DNA of 64,000 bases from Leucobacter chromiireducens subsp. solipictus. GTDB lineage: Bacteria > Actinomycetota > Actinomycetes > Actinomycetales > Microbacteriaceae. The stretch spans positions 1 through 64,000 of the forward strand of contig NZ_QYAC01000001.1 in NCBI RefSeq assembly GCF_016758195.1, given 5' to 3'. This document shows positions 25,623 to 33,456 of this stretch, in pieces. How positions within the stretch are numbered: position 1 is the stretch's first letter; every line of letters begins with the position of its first letter. The translations under genes were made by a program, and so were the position numbers. Under the pieces are notes generated by a model that was given only the letters and a program-made list of their open reading frames with translations, was not told the origin of the DNA and ran no database searches.

Positions 25623-27449
25623 TTACTTCTGCGTGTCGACCGCTTCGGTCTGCGGGTTCTCCCCGTAGAGCTTCGAGATCTCGCCAGCGAAGTCGCGGAG
25701 AATCGCCTCGCGGCGGATGCTCATCTTCGGGGTGAGGTGTCCGTTGGCCTCGATGAACTCCGTGGGGAGCGCGACGAACTTCCGAATCGACTCGGCGCGG
25801 GAGACGTACTTGTTGCCCTCGTCGATCGCGCTCTGGACCTCCGCGAGCACCTTCGGGTGTCGCACGGCCTCCGCGAGCGTCATGTTCGGATCCTCGCCCT
25901 GGTTCTTCAGCCACGCCGGCAGCATCTCGGGGTCGAGGGTGACCAGCGCGGAGATGAACGGCTTCTGATCGCCCACCACCACGACCTGCCCGATGATCGT
26001 GTTCGCGCGGATCGGGTCCTCGAGCGCGGCGGGGGCCACGTTCTTGCCGCCCGCCGTGACGATGATCTCCTTCTTGCGGCCCGTGATCGTCAGGTACCCG
26101 TCCTCGTCGAGCGAACCCAGATCGCCCGTGCGGAAGAAGCCGTCCTCGGTGAACGCGTCGCGGGTCGCCGCCGGGTTGTTCCAGTACTCCTTGAAGACGT
26201 CGATGCCCTTGATCTCGACCTCGCCGTCGTCGGCGATGCGGATCGTGTGGCCGGGCAGCGCAGGGCCGACCGTCCCGATCTTGAACTTGTCCGGCAGATT
26301 CACCGAGACCGGGGCCGTGGTCTCCGTGAGCCCGTAGCCCTCGAGGATCTTCACGCCGAGGCTGCGGTAGAAGTGCCCGAGGTAGTGGCTCAGCGGCGCG
26401 GAGCCCGACACGGCGTACTTCACGTTGCCGCCCAGCTTCTCGCGGAGCTTTGCGAAGACGAGCTTGTCGAACACCTTGAACTTAAGCCCGAGCATGAACG
26501 GGACACGGCCGGCGTCGAGCGCCTCCGAGTGCTGCACGGCGACCTTGGCCGCGGTGCGGAAGATCTTGCCCTTGCCGTCGGCCTCGGTGCTCTGCTCCGC
26601 CGAGTTGTAGACCTTCTCGAAGACGCGGGGGACCGCGAGGAGGAACGTCGGCTTGAACGAGCCGAGCGCGGGCAGCAACTGCGTGGTGTCCGGCTCATGG
26701 CCCACCCGGACCCCCGCGTGCACGGCCAGCACCGAGATAAAGCGGGCGAACACGTGCGCCAGCGTGACAAACAGCAGGGTCGAAGCGCCCGGCTGGACCA
26801 CCTGATCCAGCGCCGCCCCGGCGTTGCGGGCCAGGTCCACGAAGTTCGCGTGTGTCAGCACGCAGCCGCGCGGGCGTCCGGTGGAGCCCGAGGTGTAGAT
26901 CAGCGTTGCCATGTCGCTGCCGACCGCGATGCTGCGACGGCGCTCGATCTCGGCATCGGGCACCTCGGCCCCGGCCTCCGTGAGGTGCGCGATCGCGTCC
27001 TCGTCGAGCCGCCACGTGAGTTCGAGGTCCGGGAGATCGCTGCGGATCTCGGCGACGCGATCCGCGTAATCGGCGGTCTGCATGACGATCCCGCGCGCGC
27101 CAGAATCCTCGAGGATCCAGTGGATCTGCAGCGGCGACGAGGTCTCGTAGACGGGGACCATCACGGCGCCCGCGTAGTGCAACGCGAAGTCCACGAGCGT
27201 CCACGGGTAGCTCGTCTTGCACATGAATGCGATCCGGTCACCCGGCTCCACCCCGGCGGCAACGAAGCCCTTCGCGAGGCCGACAACCTGGGCACGGAAC
27301 TCGGTGGCGCTGATGTCGCGCCAGCCGCCCGCCTCGGGGACCGAGAAGAGCACACGATCCGGGCTCGCCGCGACACGCTGCTCCAGCAGATCGGAAATGT
27401 TGTCCTCGGGGACGGGTGGGATCAGGATGGGCATTTCAGACTGTTTCAC
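25623..27449 (-). CDS. fadD: Long-chain fatty-acid CoA ligase (AMP-forming)
   Basis: 608 aa acyl-adenylate-forming enzyme that activates fatty acids to acyl-CoA. Motifs: P-loop YTSGSTGRPRGCVLTHANF (about residues 191-210), GYGLTETTAP, and DGFFRTGDLGSLDEDGYLTITGRKKEII. The length and sequence match the FadD15-type ligases of actinobacteria. GTG 27449 has GGGAG 5 nt upstream; ATG 27434 is an alternative. First gene of a minus-strand operon, divergent from the plsC-type acyltransferase, so activation and use of acyl chains are controlled from one intergenic region. Confidence 0.92.
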   Translation of the reverse strand: MKQSEMPILIPPVPEDNISDLLEQRVAASPDRVLFSVPEAGGWRDISATEFRAQVVGLAKGFVAAGVEPGDRIAFMCKTSYPWTLVDFALHYAGAVMVPVYETSSPLQIHWILEDSGARGIVMQTADYADRVAEIRSDLPDLELTWRLDEDAIAHLTEAGAEVPDAEIERRRSIAVGSDMATLIYTSGSTGRPRGCVLTHANFVDLARNAGAALDQVVQPGASTLLFVTLAHVFARFISVLAVHAGVRVGHEPDTTQLLPALGSFKPTFLLAVPRVFEKVYNSAEQSTEADGKGKIFRTAAKVAVQHSEALDAGRVPFMLGLKFKVFDKLVFAKLREKLGGNVKYAVSGSAPLSHYLGHFYRSLGVKILEGYGLTETTAPVSVNLPDKFKIGTVGPALPGHTIRIADDGEVEIKGIDVFKEYWNNPAATRDAFTEDGFFRTGDLGSLDEDGYLTITGRKKEIIVTAGGKNVAPAALEDPIRANTIIGQVVVVGDQKPFISALVTLDPEMLPAWLKNQGEDPNMTLAEAVRHPKVLAEVQSAIDEGNKYVSRAESIRKFVALPTEFIEANGHLTPKMSIRREAILRDFAGEISKLYGENPQTEAVDTQK

Positions 27450-27464
27450 GGCAGCTCCCTTGAT

Positions 27465-27477
27465 ACCTGGTACAGGT
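27465..27477. promoter_or_regulatory. Palindrome in fadD/plsC intergenic region
   Basis: ACCTGGTACAGGT: arms ACCTG and CAGGT around GTA. It lies 16 nt upstream of the fadD start, close enough to overlap the fadD transcription start. A lipid-responsive repressor is a plausible reader (inference). Confidence 0.35.
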
Positions 27478-27558
27478 CTTCACGGTGTGCGGCTCTCGCA
27501 GCCGCAACGTCACATGATTGAGCCTATACGCATACCCGTGTGTGTCCGCTCTGTCGGG

Positions 27559-27564
27559 TAGTCT
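27559..27564 (+). promoter_or_regulatory. -10 element of plsC-type gene
   Basis: TAGTCT lies 28 nt before GTG 27593, leaving room for the GAGAGG ribosome-binding site at 27575-27580. No good -35 is visible. Confidence 0.4.
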
Positions 27565-27592
27565 GGTCGCACTCGAGAGGAAACCACCCACT

Positions 27593-28270
27593 GTGCTCTA
27601 TTGGATCTTTAAACACCTGATCATCGGGCCGTTGTTGAAAATGTTCTATCGCCCCTGGGTAGAGGGTGCAGAGAACATTCCGGCGACGGGGCCCGTAATT
27701 ATTGTGGGAAATCACCTGTCGGTGGTGGACTCATTTTTCCTCCCGGTGATGATCGATCGCCGGATCTACTTCCTCGCGAAGAGCGACTACTTCACGGGGA
27801 AGGGCCTCAAAGGCTGGGCCGTGAAGACGTTCATGACCGCGGTGGGGCAGCTCCCGATCGATCGTTCGGGCGGCAAAGCCTCGGAGGCCTCGCTGAATAC
27901 CGCGCTCGGCGTGTTGGATCGCGGGGACGTGCTCGGAATCTATCCCGAGGGCACCCGGAGCCCCGATGCGCGGCTCTACCGTGGGCGTACGGGCGTGGCG
28001 CGCATGGTGCTCGAGTCCGGCGCGACCGTCGTCCCCGCCGTGATGATCGACACCGAGAAGGCGATGCCCATCGGCGCGAAGATCCCCAAGATCCGTCGCA
28101 TCGGCACGGTGATCGGCAAGCCGCTCGACTTCTCGCGCTTCGCTGGCATGAGCGCCGACCGCTTCGTGCTCCGGAGCGTGACCGACGAGATCATGCTCGA
28201 GATCCAGCGCCTGAGCGGCCAAGAGTACGTCGACGTGTACGCCTCGAGCGTGCGCGCCCGCACCGCGTAG
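27593..28270 (+). CDS. plsC: 1-acyl-glycerol-3-phosphate acyltransferase (PlsC family)
   Basis: 225 aa membrane-associated acyltransferase of phospholipid synthesis. Catalytic motif NHLSVVD (H and D) follows the N-terminal amphipathic/hydrophobic region; the substrate motif YPEGTRSPD lies about residues 117-125. GTG 27593 was chosen because of GAGAGG 12 nt upstream; the frame continues upstream without a ribosome site. The orthologous position in mycobacteria is Rv2182c, near aroG, as here. Confidence 0.88.
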   Translation: MLYWIFKHLIIGPLLKMFYRPWVEGAENIPATGPVIIVGNHLSVVDSFFLPVMIDRRIYFLAKSDYFTGKGLKGWAVKTFMTAVGQLPIDRSGGKASEASLNTALGVLDRGDVLGIYPEGTRSPDARLYRGRTGVARMVLESGATVVPAVMIDTEKAMPIGAKIPKIRRIGTVIGKPLDFSRFAGMSADRFVLRSVTDEIMLEIQRLSGQEYVDVYASSVRARTA

Positions 28271-28311
28271 CGCTCTGAGCGGAACGCCCGGCTCTGCTCC
28301 CGGAAGGGGAG

Positions 28312-28317
28312 TAAGCT
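28312..28317 (+). promoter_or_regulatory. -10 element of DAHP synthase unit
   Basis: TAAGCT is followed after 8 nt by GTG 28326, the start of an 17-codon upstream ORF, and then by the hairpin TGTGGCA/TGCCACA (28325-28341, 7-bp perfect stem, CCC loop) in the leader. Confidence 0.4.
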
Positions 28318-28325
28318 GGGTGCTT

Positions 28326-28379
28326 GTGGCACCCTGCCACACGTGTACGCGAATTCACCCCAACGCAAGGGAATACTGA
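28326..28379 (+). CDS. Putative upstream ORF / leader peptide of DAHP synthase gene
   Basis: GTG followed by 16 sense codons (VAPCHTCTRIHPNAREY) and TGA. The stop overlaps the aroG start as TGATG, and the AAGGGA ribosome site of aroG is inside this ORF, so its translation could open or block aroG initiation. Its own start lies 8 nt after a -10-like hexamer, and a 7-bp hairpin covers its first codons. The last sense codon is Tyr, an end product of the pathway; there is no run of aromatic codons. It may be chance, but the geometry is suggestive. Confidence 0.35.
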   Translation: MAPCHTCTRIHPNAREY

Positions 28380-29749
28380 TGACGAGCAACACCACTCTGA
28401 CTGCGCAAACCGGAGCGTTCGCGGGGCTTGACGCCTATCGCGCGCTCGAGGCGAAGCAGCAGCCCGAGTGGCCCGATGCTGAGGCGGCCCGGCGGGCGTC
28501 GGCCGAGCTCGCCAGCCAGCCGCCGCTCGTGTTCGCCGGCGAAGCCGACCAGCTGCGGACCCGCCTCGCGGCGGCCGCACGGGGAGAGGCGTTCCTGCTC
28601 CAGGGCGGCGACTGCGCGGAGACCTTCGAGGCCGCCACCGCGGACAAGATCCGCGACCGCGTAAAGACGCTGCTCCAGATGGCGGTGGTGCTCACCTACG
28701 GCGCATCGATGCCGGTGATCAAGGTCGGGCGCATGGCCGGCCAGTTCGCGAAGCCGCGATCCAGCACCACCGAAACGCGCGACGGGGTCACCCTGCCCGC
28801 GTACCGCGGCGATATCGTCAACGGCTTCGACTTCACCCCGGAGTCGCGCACCGCGGACCCGCAGCGCCTCGTGCGCGGGTACCACGTCTCCGCGTCGACC
28901 CTGAACCTCATCCGCGCCTTCACGCAGGGTGGCTTCGCCGATCTGCGGCAGGTCCACGAGTGGAACAAGGGCTTCGTGTCGAACCCGGCGAATCAGCGGT
29001 ACGAATCGCTGGCGGCGGAGATCGACCGTGCGCTGAAGTTCATGGACGCCTGCGGCGTGGATCACACGGCCCTCACGCAGACCGAGTTCTACGTGAGCCA
29101 CGAGGCGCTGCTGCTCGACTACGAGCGGCCGCTGACCCGGATCGACTCGCGCACGGGCGATATCTACGACACCTCGAGCCACATGCTCTGGATCGGGGAG
29201 CGCACCCGGGATCTCGACGGTGCCCACGTCGAATTCCTCTCGCACGTGCGCAACCCGATCGGGGTGAAGCTGGGCCCCACGGCCACCGTCGACGACGCGC
29301 TGCGCCTGATCGACAAGCTCGACCCCGAGCGCGAGCCCGGCCGCCTCACGTTCATCACGCGGATGGGCGCCGGCAAGATCCGCGACGTCCTGCCCGGGCT
29401 GCTCGCCGGGGTGCGCGACGCGGGCGCGACGCCGCTCTGGGTCACCGATCCGATGCACGGCAACGGGATCACGACCTCCACCGGGTTCAAGACGCGGCGC
29501 TTTGACGACGTCATGGACGAGCTTCGCGGCTTCTTCGAGGCGCACCGCGAGGTCGGGACGTTCCCGGGCGGCATCCACGTCGAACTCACCGGCGACGACG
29601 TCACCGAGTGCCTCGGCGGTTCCGAGAACATCGATGAGGCGACGCTCGGGCAGCGCTACGAGTCGCTCTGCGATCCGCGTCTGAACCACATGCAGTCCCT
29701 CGAACTCGCCTTCCTGGTGGCCGAGGAGCTGAAGCAGACGGTTCGCTAG
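28379..29749 (+). CDS. aroG: 3-deoxy-7-phosphoheptulonate synthase, class II
   Basis: First enzyme of the shikimate pathway, joining phosphoenolpyruvate and erythrose-4-phosphate; 456 aa, the plant/mycobacterial class II type. Visible blocks: FLLQGGDCAETF, VGRMAGQFAKPRS, DYERPLTR, GPTATVDDALRLIDKLDP and TDPMHGNGI. ATG 28379 follows AAGGGA by 6 nt. It converges with the pknL-like gene across a hairpin. In mycobacteria aroG (Rv2178c) is also next to pknL. Confidence 0.95.
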   Translation: MTSNTTLTAQTGAFAGLDAYRALEAKQQPEWPDAEAARRASAELASQPPLVFAGEADQLRTRLAAAARGEAFLLQGGDCAETFEAATADKIRDRVKTLLQMAVVLTYGASMPVIKVGRMAGQFAKPRSSTTETRDGVTLPAYRGDIVNGFDFTPESRTADPQRLVRGYHVSASTLNLIRAFTQGGFADLRQVHEWNKGFVSNPANQRYESLAAEIDRALKFMDACGVDHTALTQTEFYVSHEALLLDYERPLTRIDSRTGDIYDTSSHMLWIGERTRDLDGAHVEFLSHVRNPIGVKLGPTATVDDALRLIDKLDPEREPGRLTFITRMGAGKIRDVLPGLLAGVRDAGATPLWVTDPMHGNGITTSTGFKTRRFDDVMDELRGFFEAHREVGTFPGGIHVELTGDDVTECLGGSENIDEATLGQRYESLCDPRLNHMQSLELAFLVAEELKQTVR

Positions 29750-29761
29750 CGCGAACACGGG

Positions 29762-29797
29762 TGAGGGGGTCGGGGCCAGCGGGCACCGGCCCCCTCA
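29762..29797. terminator. Bidirectional terminator between aroG and pknL
   Basis: TGAGGGGG and CCCCCTCA face each other around a GGGGCC/GGCC-containing interior, 12 nt after the aroG stop and 4 nt after the kinase stop on the other strand. Confidence 0.65.
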
Positions 29798-29801
29798 GTC
29801 G

Positions 29802-31784
29802 TTAGAGCGAGATCGTGCTCTTCACGCGGATTTCCGTTCCCGCCTCCACGCGCTCGCCCGCAACCGGGTCTGTGGCGGTGGCCTTCGCGAGGCTGCGCAG
29901 CGGTTCGGGAACGAGCGTGCTCGGGGCGAAACCGGCCGCCGACAGCGTATCCATCGCCTCCTGAAGCCCCATCCCGGCGACATCCGGGATCTCAAAGAGC
30001 TCCGGGCCGAGCGAGACCTGGAGGCCCACGGCGTCGCCCGGGCGGACCGGGTCGGTCGAGAGGATCAGATCCAGCACGGTGCCCTTCGGGGCGTCGCTGC
30101 TGTGCGCCTCGGAACCGAGTCCGGCGTCGACAACGAGCCCCAGGTCGGTGAGCGCGGTGCTCGCCTGTGCCGCGTCGAGGCCGATCACGTCGGGAAGGGT
30201 CCCGGCGGAGACGACGAGGTCGATCCGAGCCTGCTCGGGGTAGTGCTCGCCGAGCGCCTCACCCTCGGGGGTGAGCGCTGCGAGCACCACGCCGGCAGCT
30301 GAGTCTGCGAAGCGCGTGTCGGAAACGGAGCCGAACGTGAACCCCGCGGCGGCGATCTCCGCCTCGGCGTCCTCGCGCGACAGGCCAACCAGCGTGGGCA
30401 CGGCCTTCAGCTCGGGGCCCGTTGACTGGCACAGTTGCACGGTGCTGCCGCGATCCAGGCGCACACCGGCCTCCGGATCGGTGCCGATCGCGTCCCCGAC
30501 GGGGATGGTGAGGTGCGAGCACTCGATGACGGTGACGTTGAGATCCTGCGCCTCAATGGCGGCCTGCGCGGACGCCAGGTCCGAACCCGCAACGTCGGGC
30601 ACCGCCACCTGCGAACCGGGGCCCTGGCCGAACCACCATCCGACGCCGCCCGCGAGGATCACGAGCACGCCGAGCCCGAGCGCGAGGAGGCGGCCTCGCC
30701 GGGTCCGCCGCCGCGCTGCATCCGCGATACGATCGATCGGGGCCATCGGCCCGCCCGCGTCGCCGCCGCCGCTCTCGAACGGGTCCACGGATCCGACGGC
30801 GGCGTCGAGCACCGTGGTGCCGCCCGTCGCGCCGAGGGCGGAATCGTCCGACCCCAAGCCCTGAGCGTTGTCGAGGACGGTCGTCGCGGAGGTCGGGACC
30901 CCCACCGCGGTGGGCATGACGCGCGTGGCGTCCAGCGGCGGTGCCTGCCCCGCGCGAATCGCGGCGAGGTGCTCAAGCGCCTCGTCGGCGTTCGCCGGGC
31001 GGGCCTCCGGCTCCCGCTGCGTGGTCCAGCGGACGAATGCGTCGAGCTCGGGGCTCGCCTCGGCGCTCACCAGCGACGGCGCGGGCACCTCGGAGTGCGC
31101 GTGCTGATACGCGATCTGCATCGGCTGCTCGCCCGTGAACGGTTGGGTGCCGGTCAGCATTTCGTAGAACATGATGCCGAAGGCGTACAAGTCGCTGCGC
31201 GCGTCCGCGACGCCGCGGGTCACGAGCTCGGGCGAGAGGTAGGCGATGGTGCCGAGGAGCGCCTGCCCGGTGGTCGTATTCGCACTCACGGCGCGGGCGA
31301 GGCCGAAATCGCCGAGCTTGATCCGGCCGTCATCCGCGAGCATCACGTTCTCGGGCTTGATGTCCCGGTGCACAATGTCGGCGCGGTGCGCGGCGGCGAG
31401 GCCCGAGAGCACCGCCTCCCCGATCTCCATGGTCTGCTCGGCGGTGAGATGCGTCTGCTGCTTGAGGAGATCGCGGAGCGTGATGCTCGGCAGATATTCC
31501 ATGACGAGATACGTGCGCCCGGCGTCCTGCCCCTGGTCGTAGACGTTGACCAGGTTCGGGTGCGAGAGCCGGGCCGCGCTGCGGGCCTCCTGCTCGAATC
31601 GGCGGGTGAAGTTCTCGTCCTCCGCGAGGTGCTGATGCATCACCTTCACGGCGACGCGACGCTCAAGCCGGAGATCGTTGGCGAGGTAGACCATCGCCAT
31701 GCCCCCGCGGGCAATGCGTGAGCGAATCACGTACCGCTCATCGAGAGTCTGCCCGATCAACGGGTCTGGGGGCGCAGTTGTCAC
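29802..31784 (-). CDS. pknL: Ser/Thr protein kinase with PASTA repeats, PknL-like
   Basis: 660 aa receptor-type kinase. Kinase domain residues ~18-275: ARGGMAMVY loop, K47, E67, catalytic HRD with D141, DFG 159-161 and activation loop TTTGQALLGT. A juxtamembrane linker (280-360) precedes the single membrane helix (~365-386). About 270 extracytoplasmic residues follow, with four PASTA repeats (each starting like VPDVAG, VPTLVG, LPDVIG, IPDVAG). PASTA kinases sense cell-wall fragments. Neighbours aroG, Rv2175c-like and idsA match the mycobacterial and corynebacterial pknL locus; mycobacterial PknL lacks PASTA repeats. GTG start lies 6 nt after TAGACT. Confidence 0.9.
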   Translation of the reverse strand: MTTAPPDPLIGQTLDERYVIRSRIARGGMAMVYLANDLRLERRVAVKVMHQHLAEDENFTRRFEQEARSAARLSHPNLVNVYDQGQDAGRTYLVMEYLPSITLRDLLKQQTHLTAEQTMEIGEAVLSGLAAAHRADIVHRDIKPENVMLADDGRIKLGDFGLARAVSANTTTGQALLGTIAYLSPELVTRGVADARSDLYAFGIMFYEMLTGTQPFTGEQPMQIAYQHAHSEVPAPSLVSAEASPELDAFVRWTTQREPEARPANADEALEHLAAIRAGQAPPLDATRVMPTAVGVPTSATTVLDNAQGLGSDDSALGATGGTTVLDAAVGSVDPFESGGGDAGGPMAPIDRIADAARRRTRRGRLLALGLGVLVILAGGVGWWFGQGPGSQVAVPDVAGSDLASAQAAIEAQDLNVTVIECSHLTIPVGDAIGTDPEAGVRLDRGSTVQLCQSTGPELKAVPTLVGLSREDAEAEIAAAGFTFGSVSDTRFADSAAGVVLAALTPEGEALGEHYPEQARIDLVVSAGTLPDVIGLDAAQASTALTDLGLVVDAGLGSEAHSSDAPKGTVLDLILSTDPVRPGDAVGLQVSLGPELFEIPDVAGMGLQEAMDTLSAAGFAPSTLVPEPLRSLAKATATDPVAGERVEAGTEIRVKSTISL

Positions 31785-31790
31785 GAAGAG

Positions 31791-31796
31791 AGTCTA
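31791..31796 (-). promoter_or_regulatory. -10 element of pknL (leaderless)
   Basis: Minus-strand TAGACT, then 6 nt, then the GTG start of the kinase gene. No ribosome-binding site lies in between. Confidence 0.5.
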
Positions 31797-31843
31797 CGGA
31801 AGAATCTTGGGGCAGCGCCCGGCGCGCGCCGGGGCCGGGCAGA

Positions 31844-31872
31844 TTGCGCTCCGCCCCGAGCGGTGGCACAGT
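31844..31872 (+). promoter_or_regulatory. Promoter of Rv2175c-like gene (leaderless)
   Basis: TTGCGC (31844-31849), 17-bp spacer, CACAGT (31867-31872), then 6 nt to GTG 31879. It is back to back with the pknL promoter in a 94-bp gap. Confidence 0.42.
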
Positions 31873-31878
31873 GGAACT

Positions 31879-32226
31879 GTGGCCGAGAACTTCGCACCCG
31901 AACCGTCCTATTTCACGATCCCCGAGCTGGTCGAGCGCTTTTCCCTGACACCGGGGAAGGTGCACCGCCTGATCGAGGACAACTACCTCGCCGCCGTGCG
32001 CGTCGACGGCGTCCTCAAAGTCCCAGCAGAGTTTGTGCAGGGCAATCAGCCGCTGCCGCCGCTGCGTGGCACGCTGCTCGTGCTGCTCGACGCGGGCTTC
32101 AGCCGCGACGAATCGATTGACTGGCTGTTCGCGGTCAACGAGGAGCTGGGGGAGCGGCCGATCGATTCCCTGATGGCCGGGCGTAAGAGCGCGGTCAGAC
32201 GCGCCACGCAGGCACTCGCCTTCTAA
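31879..32226 (+). CDS. Rv2175c-family DNA-binding protein
   Basis: 115 aa. An N-terminal winged-helix-like region (FTIPELVERFSLTPGKVHRL) is followed by VRVDGVLKVPAEFVQG and a helical C-terminus. This matches the Rv2175c family, a DNA-binding protein phosphorylated by PknL in M. tuberculosis, and here it is likewise divergent from the pknL-like gene. The frame is open upstream into the kinase gene region; GTG 31879 was taken because the family similarity begins there and no ribosome site is found. The DNA target is unknown. Confidence 0.82.
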   Translation: MAENFAPEPSYFTIPELVERFSLTPGKVHRLIEDNYLAAVRVDGVLKVPAEFVQGNQPLPPLRGTLLVLLDAGFSRDESIDWLFAVNEELGERPIDSLMAGRKSAVRRATQALAF

Positions 32227-32235
32227 CGCAGAACG

Positions 32236-32274
32236 ACGTCGGCCCACCCGCGCTGTGCGCGGGTGGGCCGACGT
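32236..32274. terminator. Perfect 18-bp hairpin between convergent genes
   Basis: ACGTCGGCCCACCCGCGC (32236-32253) pairs fully with 32257-32274 around the loop TGT. It lies 10 nt after the stop of the Rv2175c-like gene and 9 nt after the stop of idsA on the other strand, so it can serve both. Confidence 0.85.
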
Positions 32275-32283
32275 GTGCGTGGA

Positions 32284-33384
32284 CTAGGCGTCCCGCCGCG
32301 CCGCGCGCTCGGACAGCTGCGTCAGCTGAGCGGCGGCATCGGGGTGGATCGGCGCCCCCGCGAGCGCGTGGATGGCGCGGTCGACGTTGCGCGAGATCAT
32401 GTCCTCGACGCGCTCCACCGCACCGCTCTCGCGGATCGTGCGCTGCAGGATCGTGACCTGCTCCGGGTCCAGATCGGTGCCGAGCAGGTCGTCGAAGATC
32501 CGGCGCTGCGTCGCAGGCAGGTTCTCGCGGGCGAGCGTCACGAGGACGGTGCGTTTGCCCTCGATCAGGTCGTCGCCGATGGGCTTCCCCGTGATGTCGG
32601 GGTCGCCGAAGACGCCGAGCTGGTCGTCCCGGAGCTGGAAGGCGACGCCCACCGGCAGGCCAAAGTCCGCGAGCGCCTCCTCCGTTTCGGGGCTCGCCCC
32701 GGCCAGCGCCGCGCCGATGAGGAGTGGCGCCTCCACGCTGTACTTCGCCGACTTGTACACGAGGACTCGCGTAGAACGCTCGAGCTGTTCCTCGTGATCC
32801 GCGAAGGTGGGCTGCTGCTCTTCGAGCACGTCGAGATACTGGCCCACGGCCACCTCGCTGCGCATCCGGTTGAAGTGCTCCCGCGCCCGGCGGGCCGCGG
32901 CCCGGTCCTCGGTTGCATCGCACGCCGACTGCATGAGCTCGTCCGACCAGGACTGCAGCAGGTCGCCGAGCAGGATCGCCCCCGCCAGCCCGAAGTGATC
33001 CGCCGAGCCGCGCCACGCCGCGTTCCGGTGCAGGGCACCGAACAGGCGGTGCACGGAGGGGCGGCCCCGCCGGGTATCGGAGCGGTCGATGACGTCGTCG
33101 TGGATGAGGGCCGCGGCGTGGAACAGCTCAAGCGCGCAGGCCGCGTCGAGGATCCGTGCATACTCGGGCGTGACGTCGCCGTCGATGTCGAGTTCGCGTA
33201 CGGCGCGGTAGCCCAGCACCGCGAACTGGGCGCGGAATCGCTTGCCGCCGGTCAGAAAGCCGAGGGCTTCGTCGAGCAGGGGCAGGGCGTCCGGCCCCAG
33301 CGGAGTCAGAGCCTCGCGGTGCCGCGTCAGCGTGGCACCGATTCGCTCCTGTATAAGGCCTGCGAGTCGCATCGTTTCTTGCAC
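32284..33384 (-). CDS. idsA: Polyprenyl diphosphate synthase (GGPP synthase-like)
   Basis: 366 aa trans-isoprenyl diphosphate synthase making C15-C20 allylic diphosphates for quinones, carotenoids or polyprenyl carriers. The first aspartate-rich motif is HDDVIDRSDTRRG and the second is FQLRDDQLGVFGD; GKRFRAQF binds isopentenyl diphosphate. The locus position equals mycobacterial idsA2 (Rv2173). Start GTG 33384 was preferred because TAGGCT lies exactly 6 nt upstream; ATG 33372 is an alternative. Product chain length cannot be fixed from sequence alone. Confidence 0.9.
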   Translation of the reverse strand: MQETMRLAGLIQERIGATLTRHREALTPLGPDALPLLDEALGFLTGGKRFRAQFAVLGYRAVRELDIDGDVTPEYARILDAACALELFHAAALIHDDVIDRSDTRRGRPSVHRLFGALHRNAAWRGSADHFGLAGAILLGDLLQSWSDELMQSACDATEDRAAARRAREHFNRMRSEVAVGQYLDVLEEQQPTFADHEEQLERSTRVLVYKSAKYSVEAPLLIGAALAGASPETEEALADFGLPVGVAFQLRDDQLGVFGDPDITGKPIGDDLIEGKRTVLVTLARENLPATQRRIFDDLLGTDLDPEQVTILQRTIRESGAVERVEDMISRNVDRAIHALAGAPIHPDAAAQLTQLSERAARRDA

Positions 33385-33390
33385 ACAACT

Positions 33391-33419
33391 AGCCTACTCA
33401 CGGGTGCGCAACGTAGACT
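33391..33419. promoter_or_regulatory. Symmetric divergent promoter, idsA / DUF3040 gene
   Basis: Minus-strand TAGGCT (33391-33396) is the -10 of leaderless idsA. Plus-strand TAGACT (33414-33419) is a -10 for the DUF3040 gene, giving a leader of about 30 nt. They are 17 bp apart, so each -10 sits at the other's -35 position. Confidence 0.45.
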
Positions 33420-33456
33420 GTAATGTACAGATCGTTAGAGTGTCGGGAGGATCGTC

